Positions 1-5,402 of a stretch of 8,269 bases of DNA are shown piece after piece. The stretch covers positions 1-8,269 of the forward strand of contig SLAN01000156.1 in assembly GCA_007126865.1 (NCBI GenBank). The letters run 5' to 3'. The notes beneath the pieces were generated by a model. That model did no database searches. It was not told where the DNA came from and saw nothing but the letters and a program-made list of their open reading frames with translations. This stretch comes from Spirochaetales bacterium (GTDB lineage Bacteria; Spirochaetota; Spirochaetia; DSM-27196; SKKC01). The position numbers and the translations under genes are program-made. The first letter of the stretch is position 1. Each line of letters starts with the position of its first letter.

Positions 1-387
1 CAACCGGCCGACGATGCTGACAGCGAGCGCGGGTTCGGTGACGGCGGGGTCGGGGTAGAGGAGTGCAACCGAACGGTGGGTCGAAACGCATTCACTCGCG
101 GCAGCGCACCGGCCGATCAGCGTCGCGGTACGTACGCAGACCTCAAGCGCTCCACCCGGAGCGTTGACCATATGGGTTTCGGTCCGTTTGGACCCGGCGA
201 TGTCCTCCTTGCCGGAAACACGGCGCCCTCGGCGGTAGGCTCGTTGGTCGAGCGTACCGCTGTAGTATTGCGTTCCGGTCTCGTGCTCTCTGAGTTTGGC
301 CGCGAACGCGCGAGCGACGGTGCGGGAGCCGGAGGGTAACGCGTTTACGATTACTATCTGTCGCACGCGGGAGACGACGGTACTCAC
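1..387 (-). CDS. Unrecognised protein, N-terminal 129 codons (runs off left edge)
   Basis: An uninterrupted minus-strand frame begins at GTG 387-385 and stays open for 129 codons to position 1, so the C-terminus is missing. The GTG overlaps the mtaB stop in a GTGA junction (384-387), typical of translational coupling. No clear Shine-Dalgarno sequence precedes it, and the frame has a TGA a short way upstream with no other start between, so this GTG is the likely start. Codon third positions are G/C-rich, like the neighbouring real genes. The protein starts MSTVVSRVRQIVIVNALPSG and continues SRTVARAFAAKL. This hydrophobic strand, glycine turn and helix vaguely recall a nucleotide-binding fold, but the Walker A lysine is absent, so I assign no function. 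The first 60 or so residues are basic and have no signal peptide or membrane helix. It is fourth in the reductase-miaB-mtaB operon, which hints at a housekeeping role only. Confidence 0.6.
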   Translation of the reverse strand, partial: MSTVVSRVRQIVIVNALPSGSRTVARAFAAKLREHETGTQYYSGTLDQRAYRRGRRVSGKEDIAGSKRTETHMVNAPGGALEVCVRTATLIGRCAAASECVSTHRSVALLYPDPAVTEPALAVSIVGRL

Positions 388-1739
388 GGCGTTGTCGGTT
401 CGGCGAGGACGGGCATCTCATCATCTTCCTCCACCAATCGACGAAGGGTCACGTCGAGAAAACGATTTCGGAGTCCCTCGGAAGCTCCCGTCCGCACAAC
501 GACCGGAATGTAGCGGGCGGTATATCCGGTCGCCGTCCGGTTCTCGAAACGCTCGATGAGGACACGGTCGACCGTTCCCAGTGCGCGGGAGCGAAACGCG
601 TACCGATTCGCACGGCTGATCTCGCGCAGTTTCGCCGATCGTTGGGTCTTCACGGCGTTGGGAACCTGTTCTCTCATTCTCGCAGCTCGCGTACCGCTGC
701 GAACTGAATACGGGAAGGTATGGACATGGCTGAACCCGATGTCGCGCACCATCTCACATGTCTGCTCGAACTCTGCGTCGGTTTCGCCGGGGAAGCCGAC
801 AATACAGTCGGTAGTCAGGTTGAATCCGGGAAAGCGTGCGAGCAGTCGTTCGGCGATCGAACGGTACTGCACGGCGGTGTACTGTCGCCGCATCTGAAGG
901 AGAATTCGCTCGCTTCCGCTTTGCAGGCAGAGATGCAGATGCGGTGCCATGCGCGGGTGAGCGAACAGATCGAAGAAGCGGTCGTCGAGACGGTCCGGCT
1001 CGAGACTCGACAGCCGGATTCGGAAATCTCCGTCAATCTCCAGAAGCGACTCAACAAGCTGACTGAACGACGTTCCCTGATCGTCGTAACGGCTGATGTT
1101 CACACCGGTCAGCACCACTTCGCGATACCCCGAATCGAGGCTGCGTTTCAGCTCATCGCGAATCTGATCCGCCGGACGGCTTCGGGCACGGCCCCTGACG
1201 AACGGAATTATGCAGAAACTACAGTGGTTGTCGCAGCCGTCCTGGATCTTGATCATATTCCGGGTATGAAAGATCGGGTCGGGAACACCGAAGTCGAAGA
1301 CACCGCGCGGCAGCTCGTCCGGTCGCAGAATTTCTCCGGCGAAGTGCGCCTGAACGAGCTGATCGATCGCCTGTTTGCTCTCATTGGGGACGGCGACGAC
1401 CCGTTGGTCACGCTCGAGCTCATCCCTGTGGCTTTCGGCGAAACATCCGGTCACGACGATAAGCGGAGCCCGTGCCCGTAGAGCGCGATTGATAGCGTTT
1501 CGGCTCTTGCGATCGCCACGGTTTGTGACCGTACACGTATTTATGATGTGGCAATCGGCACGCTCGTCGTTACCGGCGATCCGATACCCGGCCTTCTGAA
1601 GACGCGACGCGAGCGCATCGGTCTCATACTGGTTCAGTTTGCAGCCGAGTGTTTGAAACGCGACGCTTCGGGTCGGTGCGGATTGTGACCTGCGCGTTGT
1701 AGCGTTCGTCTCAGTAGCCTCGGGTTCCCACCTATCCAT
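384..1739 (-). CDS. mtaB: tRNA (N6-threonylcarbamoyladenosine(37)-C2)-methylthiotransferase MtaB
   Basis: This 451-residue protein is a cytoplasmic radical-SAM methylthiotransferase. The family converts t6A to ms2t6A at position 37 of ANN-decoding tRNAs. The N-terminal domain has the three auxiliary-cluster cysteines C33 (QTLGCKLNQYE), C69 (INTCTVTNRGDRKSR) and C99 (VVTGCFAE). The radical-SAM CxxxCxxC follows at C169, C173 and C176 (DGCDNHCSFCIIPFVRGRARSR). A C-terminal TRAM-like segment includes GYTARYIPV and FLDVTL. The KLNQYE and TVTNRGD motifs point to the MtaB (YqeV/CDKAL1-like) branch rather than MiaB. I chose ATG 1739, not an ATG 32 codons upstream, because it has AGGAG four bases ahead and because the upstream part lies in miaB in another frame. 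It overlaps the end of miaB by 8 nt. The first 25 residues are polar and not conserved-looking. Length is normal for the family. Confidence 0.93.
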   Translation of the reverse strand: MDRWEPEATETNATTRRSQSAPTRSVAFQTLGCKLNQYETDALASRLQKAGYRIAGNDERADCHIINTCTVTNRGDRKSRNAINRALRARAPLIVVTGCFAESHRDELERDQRVVAVPNESKQAIDQLVQAHFAGEILRPDELPRGVFDFGVPDPIFHTRNMIKIQDGCDNHCSFCIIPFVRGRARSRPADQIRDELKRSLDSGYREVVLTGVNISRYDDQGTSFSQLVESLLEIDGDFRIRLSSLEPDRLDDRFFDLFAHPRMAPHLHLCLQSGSERILLQMRRQYTAVQYRSIAERLLARFPGFNLTTDCIVGFPGETDAEFEQTCEMVRDIGFSHVHTFPYSVRSGTRAARMREQVPNAVKTQRSAKLREISRANRYAFRSRALGTVDRVLIERFENRTATGYTARYIPVVVRTGASEGLRNRFLDVTLRRLVEEDDEMPVLAEPTTP

Positions 1740-3255
1740 GGATCTCCTGTGCAGATATGCGTTCGGGAGTCGTGGACCCACTCTGCGCAGTGGCGCGCTC
1801 GCCGACGAGTGTGCCTTCCAGGCTGAGCTCTGCACATTCGGTGACGGTCAAGTCGACGAAGCGCCCGATAAGATTGTGGTCATCGGCGGCGAACCGAATC
1901 GGAAGCTTCCCCTCGGTCCTGGCGCTGAGATAGCCGGGCTTACGGTCCGGCTTCTCGACGAGTGCGCGGACCGTCGTTCCGAGAAGCGTGCGATTGTATC
2001 TATAGCTTCCGGTCTTGAGCTCGCGGGACAACTCCTCGAGCCTGCGTTTCTTTGTCTCGGTCGGGACATCGTCGTTCCAGCGAGCACTCGCCGCTCCGGG
2101 TCGCGGGCTGTACATGGCAACGTACGCCATATTGTACTGGAACTCCCGCATCGCCTCGCGGGTACGCTCGAACTGCTCCTCTGTCTCGCCGGTGAATCCG
2201 ACGATGATGTCCGTGAACAGCGTCGCCTGCGGAATCGTTTCGCGGATCTTTTCGACGATCGATCGATAGCGTTTCACGCTGTGATTGCGGTTCATCCGGA
2301 TCAGCACCTTGTCGTCGCCGCTCTGCAGCGGAAGGTGAATCTGTTTCGCGAGTACCGGGTAACGGGCGATCGTATCGATAACCTCGTCGGTCATATCGCG
2401 CGGATGCGGACTGGTAAAGTATGTCCAGAATGTGCGGCCCGTCTCCTCCCCGATCGTTCCGACGCGGTCGAGCAGCTCGGCGAATGAAAGCTCCTCGCCC
2501 TTTCTATCGAGTCCGTAGCTGTTCACATTCTGGCCGAGCAGCGTAATCGAGCGATACCCGGCTTCGACGAGCCGACGCACTTCCGCAAGAATCTCGCCGC
2601 TGTCGCGGCTTACCTCTCGCCCGCGCGTGTACGGCACCGCACAGAAGGTGCAGAACTTGTCGCATCCGTTCTGAATCGGGATGTAGGCCTCGAAACCGCT
2701 GGTGTACGAAGGACGAATCTTCCAGTATCCGGTGTCTCGATCGTCGGCCGGAATATCGGGAACTACCGCCTTTGAGCCACTGCGCTTCGGGCGCGCAGCC
2801 TTGAGTCCGGCCTTGGAGAGCACCGGGCCGCGGTCTGCTTCTCCGTTTCGAACGTGGTGTTGCGGGTCGCCGGCACGATCGTCCGGCGAATCGGTGTTCA
2901 GCGAGTACGGAGTGACCACACCGTACTGCCTGATCATCTCCGGCAACTGCGGAAGATCGTTGATCGAGAACATGAGATCGAACAGCTTGAGGAACTTCTC
3001 ACGATCGGCCGGAAGGACACATCCACTGACAAAGGTGAGAAGGTTCCGGTGTTTCTTCCACGAGTTCCAGCGAGCGATCCGCGTATACACCTTGTCGATC
3101 GCCTTCTGACGGACCGAGCACGCCACAATACCGAGCAGATCGGCCTCTTCCTCGGAGTCGGTGTGCGCAAAGCCCATCCGTTCGAGCACGGTGCGGATCC
3201 GCTCTCCGTCGCTGATATTCATCTGACAGCCGAGCTGAATGAGGCAGTACTTCAT
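1732..3255 (-). CDS. miaB: tRNA-2-methylthio-N6-dimethylallyladenosine synthase MiaB
   Basis: This 507-residue protein matches MiaB, which adds a methylthio group to i6A37 of UNN-reading tRNAs using two [4Fe-4S] clusters and SAM. Auxiliary-cluster cysteines are C10 (QLGCQMNISDGERI), C46 (VACSVRQKAIDKV) and C79 (SGCVLPADREKF). The radical-SAM cysteines are C198, C202 and C205 (NGCDKFCTFCAVPYTRGREVSR). The TRAM domain is C-terminal (about 420-485, LLGTTVRALVEK to LEGTLVGER), followed by a polar tail. Two things are unusual. About 45 extra residues lie between C79 and C198 compared with E. coli MiaB, forming a charged, probably disordered linker at roughly 113-177. The usual NTCSVR motif reads VACSVR. 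The start ATG is 3 nt after the reductase stop. GGAGGT sits 13 nt upstream, farther than usual, so restart after the upstream gene may matter. The start is still sound because C10 is at the expected place. Confidence 0.95.
   Translation of the reverse strand: MKYCLIQLGCQMNISDGERIRTVLERMGFAHTDSEEEADLLGIVACSVRQKAIDKVYTRIARWNSWKKHRNLLTFVSGCVLPADREKFLKLFDLMFSINDLPQLPEMIRQYGVVTPYSLNTDSPDDRAGDPQHHVRNGEADRGPVLSKAGLKAARPKRSGSKAVVPDIPADDRDTGYWKIRPSYTSGFEAYIPIQNGCDKFCTFCAVPYTRGREVSRDSGEILAEVRRLVEAGYRSITLLGQNVNSYGLDRKGEELSFAELLDRVGTIGEETGRTFWTYFTSPHPRDMTDEVIDTIARYPVLAKQIHLPLQSGDDKVLIRMNRNHSVKRYRSIVEKIRETIPQATLFTDIIVGFTGETEEQFERTREAMREFQYNMAYVAMYSPRPGAASARWNDDVPTETKKRRLEELSRELKTGSYRYNRTLLGTTVRALVEKPDRKPGYLSARTEGKLPIRFAADDHNLIGRFVDLTVTECAELSLEGTLVGERATAQSGSTTPERISAQEIHG
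1744..1748 (-). promoter_or_regulatory. Ribosome binding site of mtaB
   Basis: AGGAG lies four bases before ATG 1739 and inside the last codons of miaB. The spacing is slightly short, but it is the only good site and it decides the mtaB start. The 8-nt gene overlap suggests that ribosomes ending miaB also feed mtaB. Confidence 0.6.
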
Positions 3256-3258
3256 CGT

Positions 3259-3930
3259 TTAGAAATAGACCTCCGCGAAGAGCTGGTCGGCGGGCACTCC
3301 CTGTCCGATGAGAATATCGAACGCCTCATAAATCATGTCGCAATTGCCGCAGAGGTAGCAGTAGGTCTCCGGTGCGACCGGATGCTCCCTCAGATAATCG
3401 GTAACGCGGCCCTGAAAATCGCCGCGATCGTCGCGGGTCAGGCACGCCTTGTAGCGGTCGGGGCTGAACGCCTCGCGCTCGTAACACTCATCGAGCGTGC
3501 GTACTCCGTGGAGCACGGTATAGTCGAGGTCGGCATAGCTGCCGGCAAAGCAGTGAAACGGAGAGATGCCGGTTCCGGTTCCGACAAAAAGGAACGAGCG
3601 CTCGTGTCGCGCCTGTTCATCGATGGTGAAAAACCCGAACGGACCGTCGAGTCGAACCGCCTGTCCCGGCTCGAGGCGTCGCAGCAGCTTACTTACGTGT
3701 CCGTGTTTGACCTCTTTGACGAGCACTTCGAGGAAATCGCTGTGGATCGGCGAATACACCGAGTATTCACGCATGTTGATGTCGTCGGCAACTCCGAGAC
3801 TGATGTACTGCCCCGGCTCGAACTCGAGTCCGTGCCTATCGAGGCGCAGGACATAGGCGCTTTCGGTCAAGTTCCGGATCGAATGTACGGTATAGCCTGT
3901 TGTGTCGCGGGTTGACGTTATGCTGCTCAT
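3259..3930 (-). CDS. Ferredoxin/flavodoxin-NADP(+) reductase-type FAD oxidoreductase
   Basis: This 223-residue cytoplasmic flavoprotein of the ferredoxin-NADP reductase fold would move electrons between NAD(P)H and a one-electron carrier such as ferredoxin or flavodoxin. Residues 1-100 form the FAD barrel: [10 protein letters not shown] at 37-46 and the flavin motif REYSVYSP at 54-61. The nucleotide domain follows, with GTGTGISPF at 117-125, HGVR at 141-144, CGNCDMI at 194-200 and a C-terminal aromatic ending (AEVYF) typical of the family. There is no [2Fe-2S] domain, so it needs a separate carrier. I chose ATG 3930 over an in-frame ATG at 4023, because the extra 31 residues would be encoded by the upstream repeat and do not resemble the family. 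No Shine-Dalgarno sequence precedes ATG 3930. It is first in the operon with miaB and mtaB, which suggests, but does not prove, that it powers those enzymes. Whether it prefers NADPH or NADH cannot be read with confidence. Confidence 0.88.
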   Translation of the reverse strand: MSSITSTRDTTGYTVHSIRNLTESAYVLRLDRHGLEFEPGQYISLGVADDINMREYSVYSPIHSDFLEVLVKEVKHGHVSKLLRRLEPGQAVRLDGPFGFFTIDEQARHERSFLFVGTGTGISPFHCFAGSYADLDYTVLHGVRTLDECYEREAFSPDRYKACLTRDDRGDFQGRVTDYLREHPVAPETYCYLCGNCDMIYEAFDILIGQGVPADQLFAEVYF

Positions 3931-3965
3931 TATGGGGGCCGTTTTATGCGGTTCGAGTTGGGCAA

Positions 3966-3995
3966 AGTCTATCCAATGCCTCACCGCGCGGTCAA
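3966..3995 (-). promoter_or_regulatory. Candidate sigma-70-type promoter for the reductase-miaB-mtaB operon
   Basis: On the minus strand TTGACC (3995-3990) is followed after 18 bases by TAGACT (3971-3966). The boxes match the -35 consensus at five of six positions and the -10 at four of six. Transcription would start near 3959, about 29 nt before ATG 3930. The -35 box lies in the first copy of the 28-bp tandem repeat. A rival -10-like sequence, TAAAAC at 3946-3941, is closer to the start but has no good -35. Confidence 0.35.
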
Positions 3996-4067
3996 CCGGA
4001 GCTCGCGAGCGAAGCGCGGTCAACCGGAGCTCGCGAGCGAAGCGCGGTCAACCGGAGCTCGCGAGCG
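3986..4067. repeat. Tandem repeat, 28-bp unit, 2.9 copies, with internal palindrome
   Basis: Three copies start at 3986, 4014 and 4042. The first two are identical full 28-mers, and the third matches for 26 bases before the sequence diverges. Each unit starts GCGCGGTCAACCGG and contains the perfect palindrome GCTCGCGAGC. Each also contains TTGACC when read on the minus strand. The period is not a multiple of three, so a reading frame through it changes frame at each copy, which argues against coding. It lies between the divergent reductase and lipA genes. It may be an operator array, a promoter-associated repeat or a selfish intergenic repeat. There are no spacers, so it is not a CRISPR. Confidence 0.95.
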
Positions 4068-4105
4068 GTCGGGCTCGAGAGAGACGACCACTCGGGAGAA
4101 ATGGC

Positions 4106-4154
4106 CACCGGAGACCTTGTAAGCGGCTCTATCGTATCGATCGCTTCTCCGGTG
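4106..4154. repeat. Inverted repeat upstream of lipA (possible hairpin)
   Basis: CACCGGAGA at 4106-4114 is the exact reverse complement of TCTCCGGTG at 4146-4154, separated by 31 bases. A shorter inner pair, AAGCG at 4121-4125 and CGCTT at 4142-4146, could extend the structure across a six-base bulge. No T-run follows on either strand, so it is not an obvious terminator. It could be a protein-binding site or a structured leader. Chance cannot be excluded. Confidence 0.45.
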
Positions 4155-4182
4155 TACGTTTGCCGCCGCTTGTGGCTATACT
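4153..4182 (+). promoter_or_regulatory. Weak candidate promoter for lipA
   Basis: TATACT at 4177-4182 matches the -10 consensus at five of six positions. The sequence 18 bases upstream, TGTACG at 4153-4158, matches the -35 poorly (three of six). Transcription would begin around 4189, which gives almost no leader before ATG 4194 or a leader of about 38 nt before ATG 4227. Other weak box pairs exist nearby. Confidence 0.25.
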
Positions 4183-4189
4183 TGGCAAT

Positions 4190-4250
4190 ACGTATGTTGC
4201 AGAGCGAGAAGAACGAACCGGGACGTATGTTGCAGAGCGAGAAGAACGAA
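4190..4250 (+). repeat. Direct duplication covering the lipA start (33-bp period)
   Basis: A 28-bp stretch beginning ACGTATGTTGCAGAGCGAG occurs at 4190-4217 and again, identically, at 4223-4250, with five bases (CCGGG) between. The 33-bp period is eleven codons, so the duplication keeps the lipA frame. It encodes MLQSEKNE twice and provides two equivalent ATG codons at 4194 and 4227. Confidence 0.97.
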
Positions 4251-5192
4251 ACGAGCGGCATCGAGCGTGTCGGCCAGAAATCCGGCGAGCAGATTCTCTA
4301 TCCGACGAATCGGAAACCGGACTGGCTGAAGATCAAGCTCAACACGAACTCGAATTTCAAAGAGCTCAAACAGTTAATGCGCAGCGAAGGGTTGCATACC
4401 GTCTGCGAGGAAGCCCGGTGTCCGAACATCCACGAATGCTGGGGCGAGCACCGTACCGCTACATTCATGATACTCGGGGATACGTGTACGCGACGATGCC
4501 GCTTCTGCTCGGTAAAAACCGGTCTTCCTCGAGGAGTCGATCTCGGCGAACCGAAGCGTGTTGCCGAGTCGGTGGCTCAGATGCAGCTGCGGCACGTGGT
4601 GATTACCATGGTGAACCGGGATGACATGAAAGATGGTGGGGCGTCTATCGTCGCTGCGACGGTGAACGCGATCCGCAGCGCGTCGCCGGAGACGACCGTC
4701 GAGGTGCTGAGCTCGGATCTCATGGGCGATTACGAGAGCATCCGGATTGCATGCGAGAGCCGCCCCGAGATCATGAGTCACAATATCGAAACAGTGAAGC
4801 GGCTCACTCCGTCGGTACGCAGCCGCTCTACATACGAGCGGAGCCTGGAATTTCTCAGGCTCGCACGGGAGATCGATCCCGATACGGTGACGAAGTCGAG
4901 CATTATGCTCGGGCTCGGAGAGACAGCCCATGAAGTCGTACATGTCATGGACGATCTTCTGGAAAACGGCGTATCGGTAATGAACATCGGTCAGTATCTG
5001 CAACCGACACGCAGCCATTTGCCGGTTCAGCGCTACTGGACGCCGGAGGAGTTCTCCGAGTTGCGCGCAATCGCAATGGAAAAGGGCTTTCAGCACTGTG
5101 AAGCCGGTCCGCTTGTACGCAGCAGCTATCACGCCGGAGAGCAGTATGAGTCGTACCGCCGGCGCATACACCCCCTCTTTCAGAACGATTAG
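4194..5192 (+). CDS. lipA: Lipoyl synthase LipA
   Basis: Lipoyl synthase inserts two sulfurs into protein-bound octanoate on lipoyl domains of 2-oxoacid dehydrogenases or the glycine cleavage H protein. It is a cytoplasmic radical-SAM enzyme with a sacrificial auxiliary [4Fe-4S] cluster. Counting from ATG 4194 (332 residues), [10 protein letters not shown] is at 40-49. The auxiliary cysteines C71, C76 and C82 ([13 protein letters not shown]) and the radical-SAM cysteines C98, C102 and C105 (CTRRCRFC) follow. The C-terminal RSSYHA motif at 309-314 supplies the serine ligand. The frame is open back to 3900, but that part runs through the 28-bp repeat and is not LipA-like. ATG 4194 or ATG 4227 (321 residues) are equally good starts, since the flanking sequence is duplicated and neither has a clear Shine-Dalgarno sequence. 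An in-frame ATG at 4101 has GGGAG only two bases ahead and would add unrelated residues. No lipB or lplA is in the window. Confidence 0.95.
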   Translation: MLQSEKNEPGRMLQSEKNETSGIERVGQKSGEQILYPTNRKPDWLKIKLNTNSNFKELKQLMRSEGLHTVCEEARCPNIHECWGEHRTATFMILGDTCTRRCRFCSVKTGLPRGVDLGEPKRVAESVAQMQLRHVVITMVNRDDMKDGGASIVAATVNAIRSASPETTVEVLSSDLMGDYESIRIACESRPEIMSHNIETVKRLTPSVRSRSTYERSLEFLRLAREIDPDTVTKSSIMLGLGETAHEVVHVMDDLLENGVSVMNIGQYLQPTRSHLPVQRYWTPEEFSELRAIAMEKGFQHCEAGPLVRSSYHAGEQYESYRRRIHPLFQND

Positions 5193-5318
5193 GATCACGA
5201 TTTTTTACGTTAGGCTCTGGATTTTCGTTTCCGATTTGTGTACGTTAGTAACACTCAGTGTGACAGCCAACCGGGCGTACGTTGTGCGTCCGTCCTCGTC
5301 ACGCCTCCAATTCCGCAC

Positions 5319-5370
5319 GAGCCCCGTCAGAGGTTTTTCTCTACCTCCTTTCCTCTGCGGGGCTCTTTTT
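5319..5370 (+). terminator. Rho-independent terminator between lipA and dus
   Basis: GAGCCCCG (5319-5326) pairs with CGGGGCTC (5358-5365). The stem continues as CAGAGG (5328-5333) with CCTCTG (5352-5357), leaving T5327 bulged. This gives 14 base pairs around an 18-nt pyrimidine-rich loop, followed directly by TTTTT at 5366-5370. It works only for plus-strand transcripts. It is 126 nt past the lipA stop and 32 nt before the dus start. It may end lipA transcription or, if a promoter lies in 5193-5318, act as an attenuator in the dus leader. The stretch 5193-5318 shows no convincing gene, only a short palindrome (ACACTCAGTGT, 5251-5261). Confidence 0.85.
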
Positions 5371-5386
5371 ATATCTCCGGAAGTTC

Positions 5387-5392
5387 TATAAC
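5387..5392 (+). promoter_or_regulatory. Candidate -10 element for dus
   Basis: TATAAC matches the -10 consensus at five of six positions and ends ten bases before GTG 5403. The bases where a -35 should lie belong to the terminator T-run and match poorly. If real, the mRNA would have almost no leader. Confidence 0.3.
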
Positions 5393-5402
5393 TTGAAGTC
5401 GT

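Noticed and set aside
143..424. 93-codon minus-strand ORF overlapping the end of mtaB
   Set aside because: Its product is arginine-rich, typical of a wrong frame. The GTG-started frame at 387 is longer, coupled to mtaB and has better codon use.
720..1481. 253-codon plus-strand ORF opposite mtaB
   Set aside because: It is antisense to a clearly identified gene, with no recognisable domain. It is a shadow expected in GC-rich DNA.
1738..2487. 249-codon plus-strand ORF opposite miaB
   Set aside because: It lies antisense to the miaB radical-SAM and TRAM coding region, with no motif or ribosome binding site.
2854..3915. 353-codon plus-strand ORF opposite miaB and the reductase
   Set aside because: It spans two well-identified minus-strand genes and their junction, and shows no family motifs.
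3931..4023. N-terminal extension of the reductase to ATG 4023
   Set aside because: The extra 31 residues derive from repeat and promoter-like DNA and do not resemble the family. ATG 3930 gives a normal-length protein.
3986..4067. CRISPR array
   Set aside because: Copies abut directly with no spacers, there are fewer than three full units and no cas gene is present.
3900..4193. N-terminal extension of LipA back to ATG 3900
   Set aside because: It reads through the 28-bp repeat, which shifts frame at each copy, and overlaps the start of the reductase. The residues are not LipA-like.
4374..5198. 274-codon minus-strand ORF opposite lipA
   Set aside because: It mirrors the conserved LipA codons and has no recognisable domain.
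5334..5352. Remnant of a 16S rRNA 3' end
   Set aside because: Only about ten bases match, and no other rRNA sequence flanks them.
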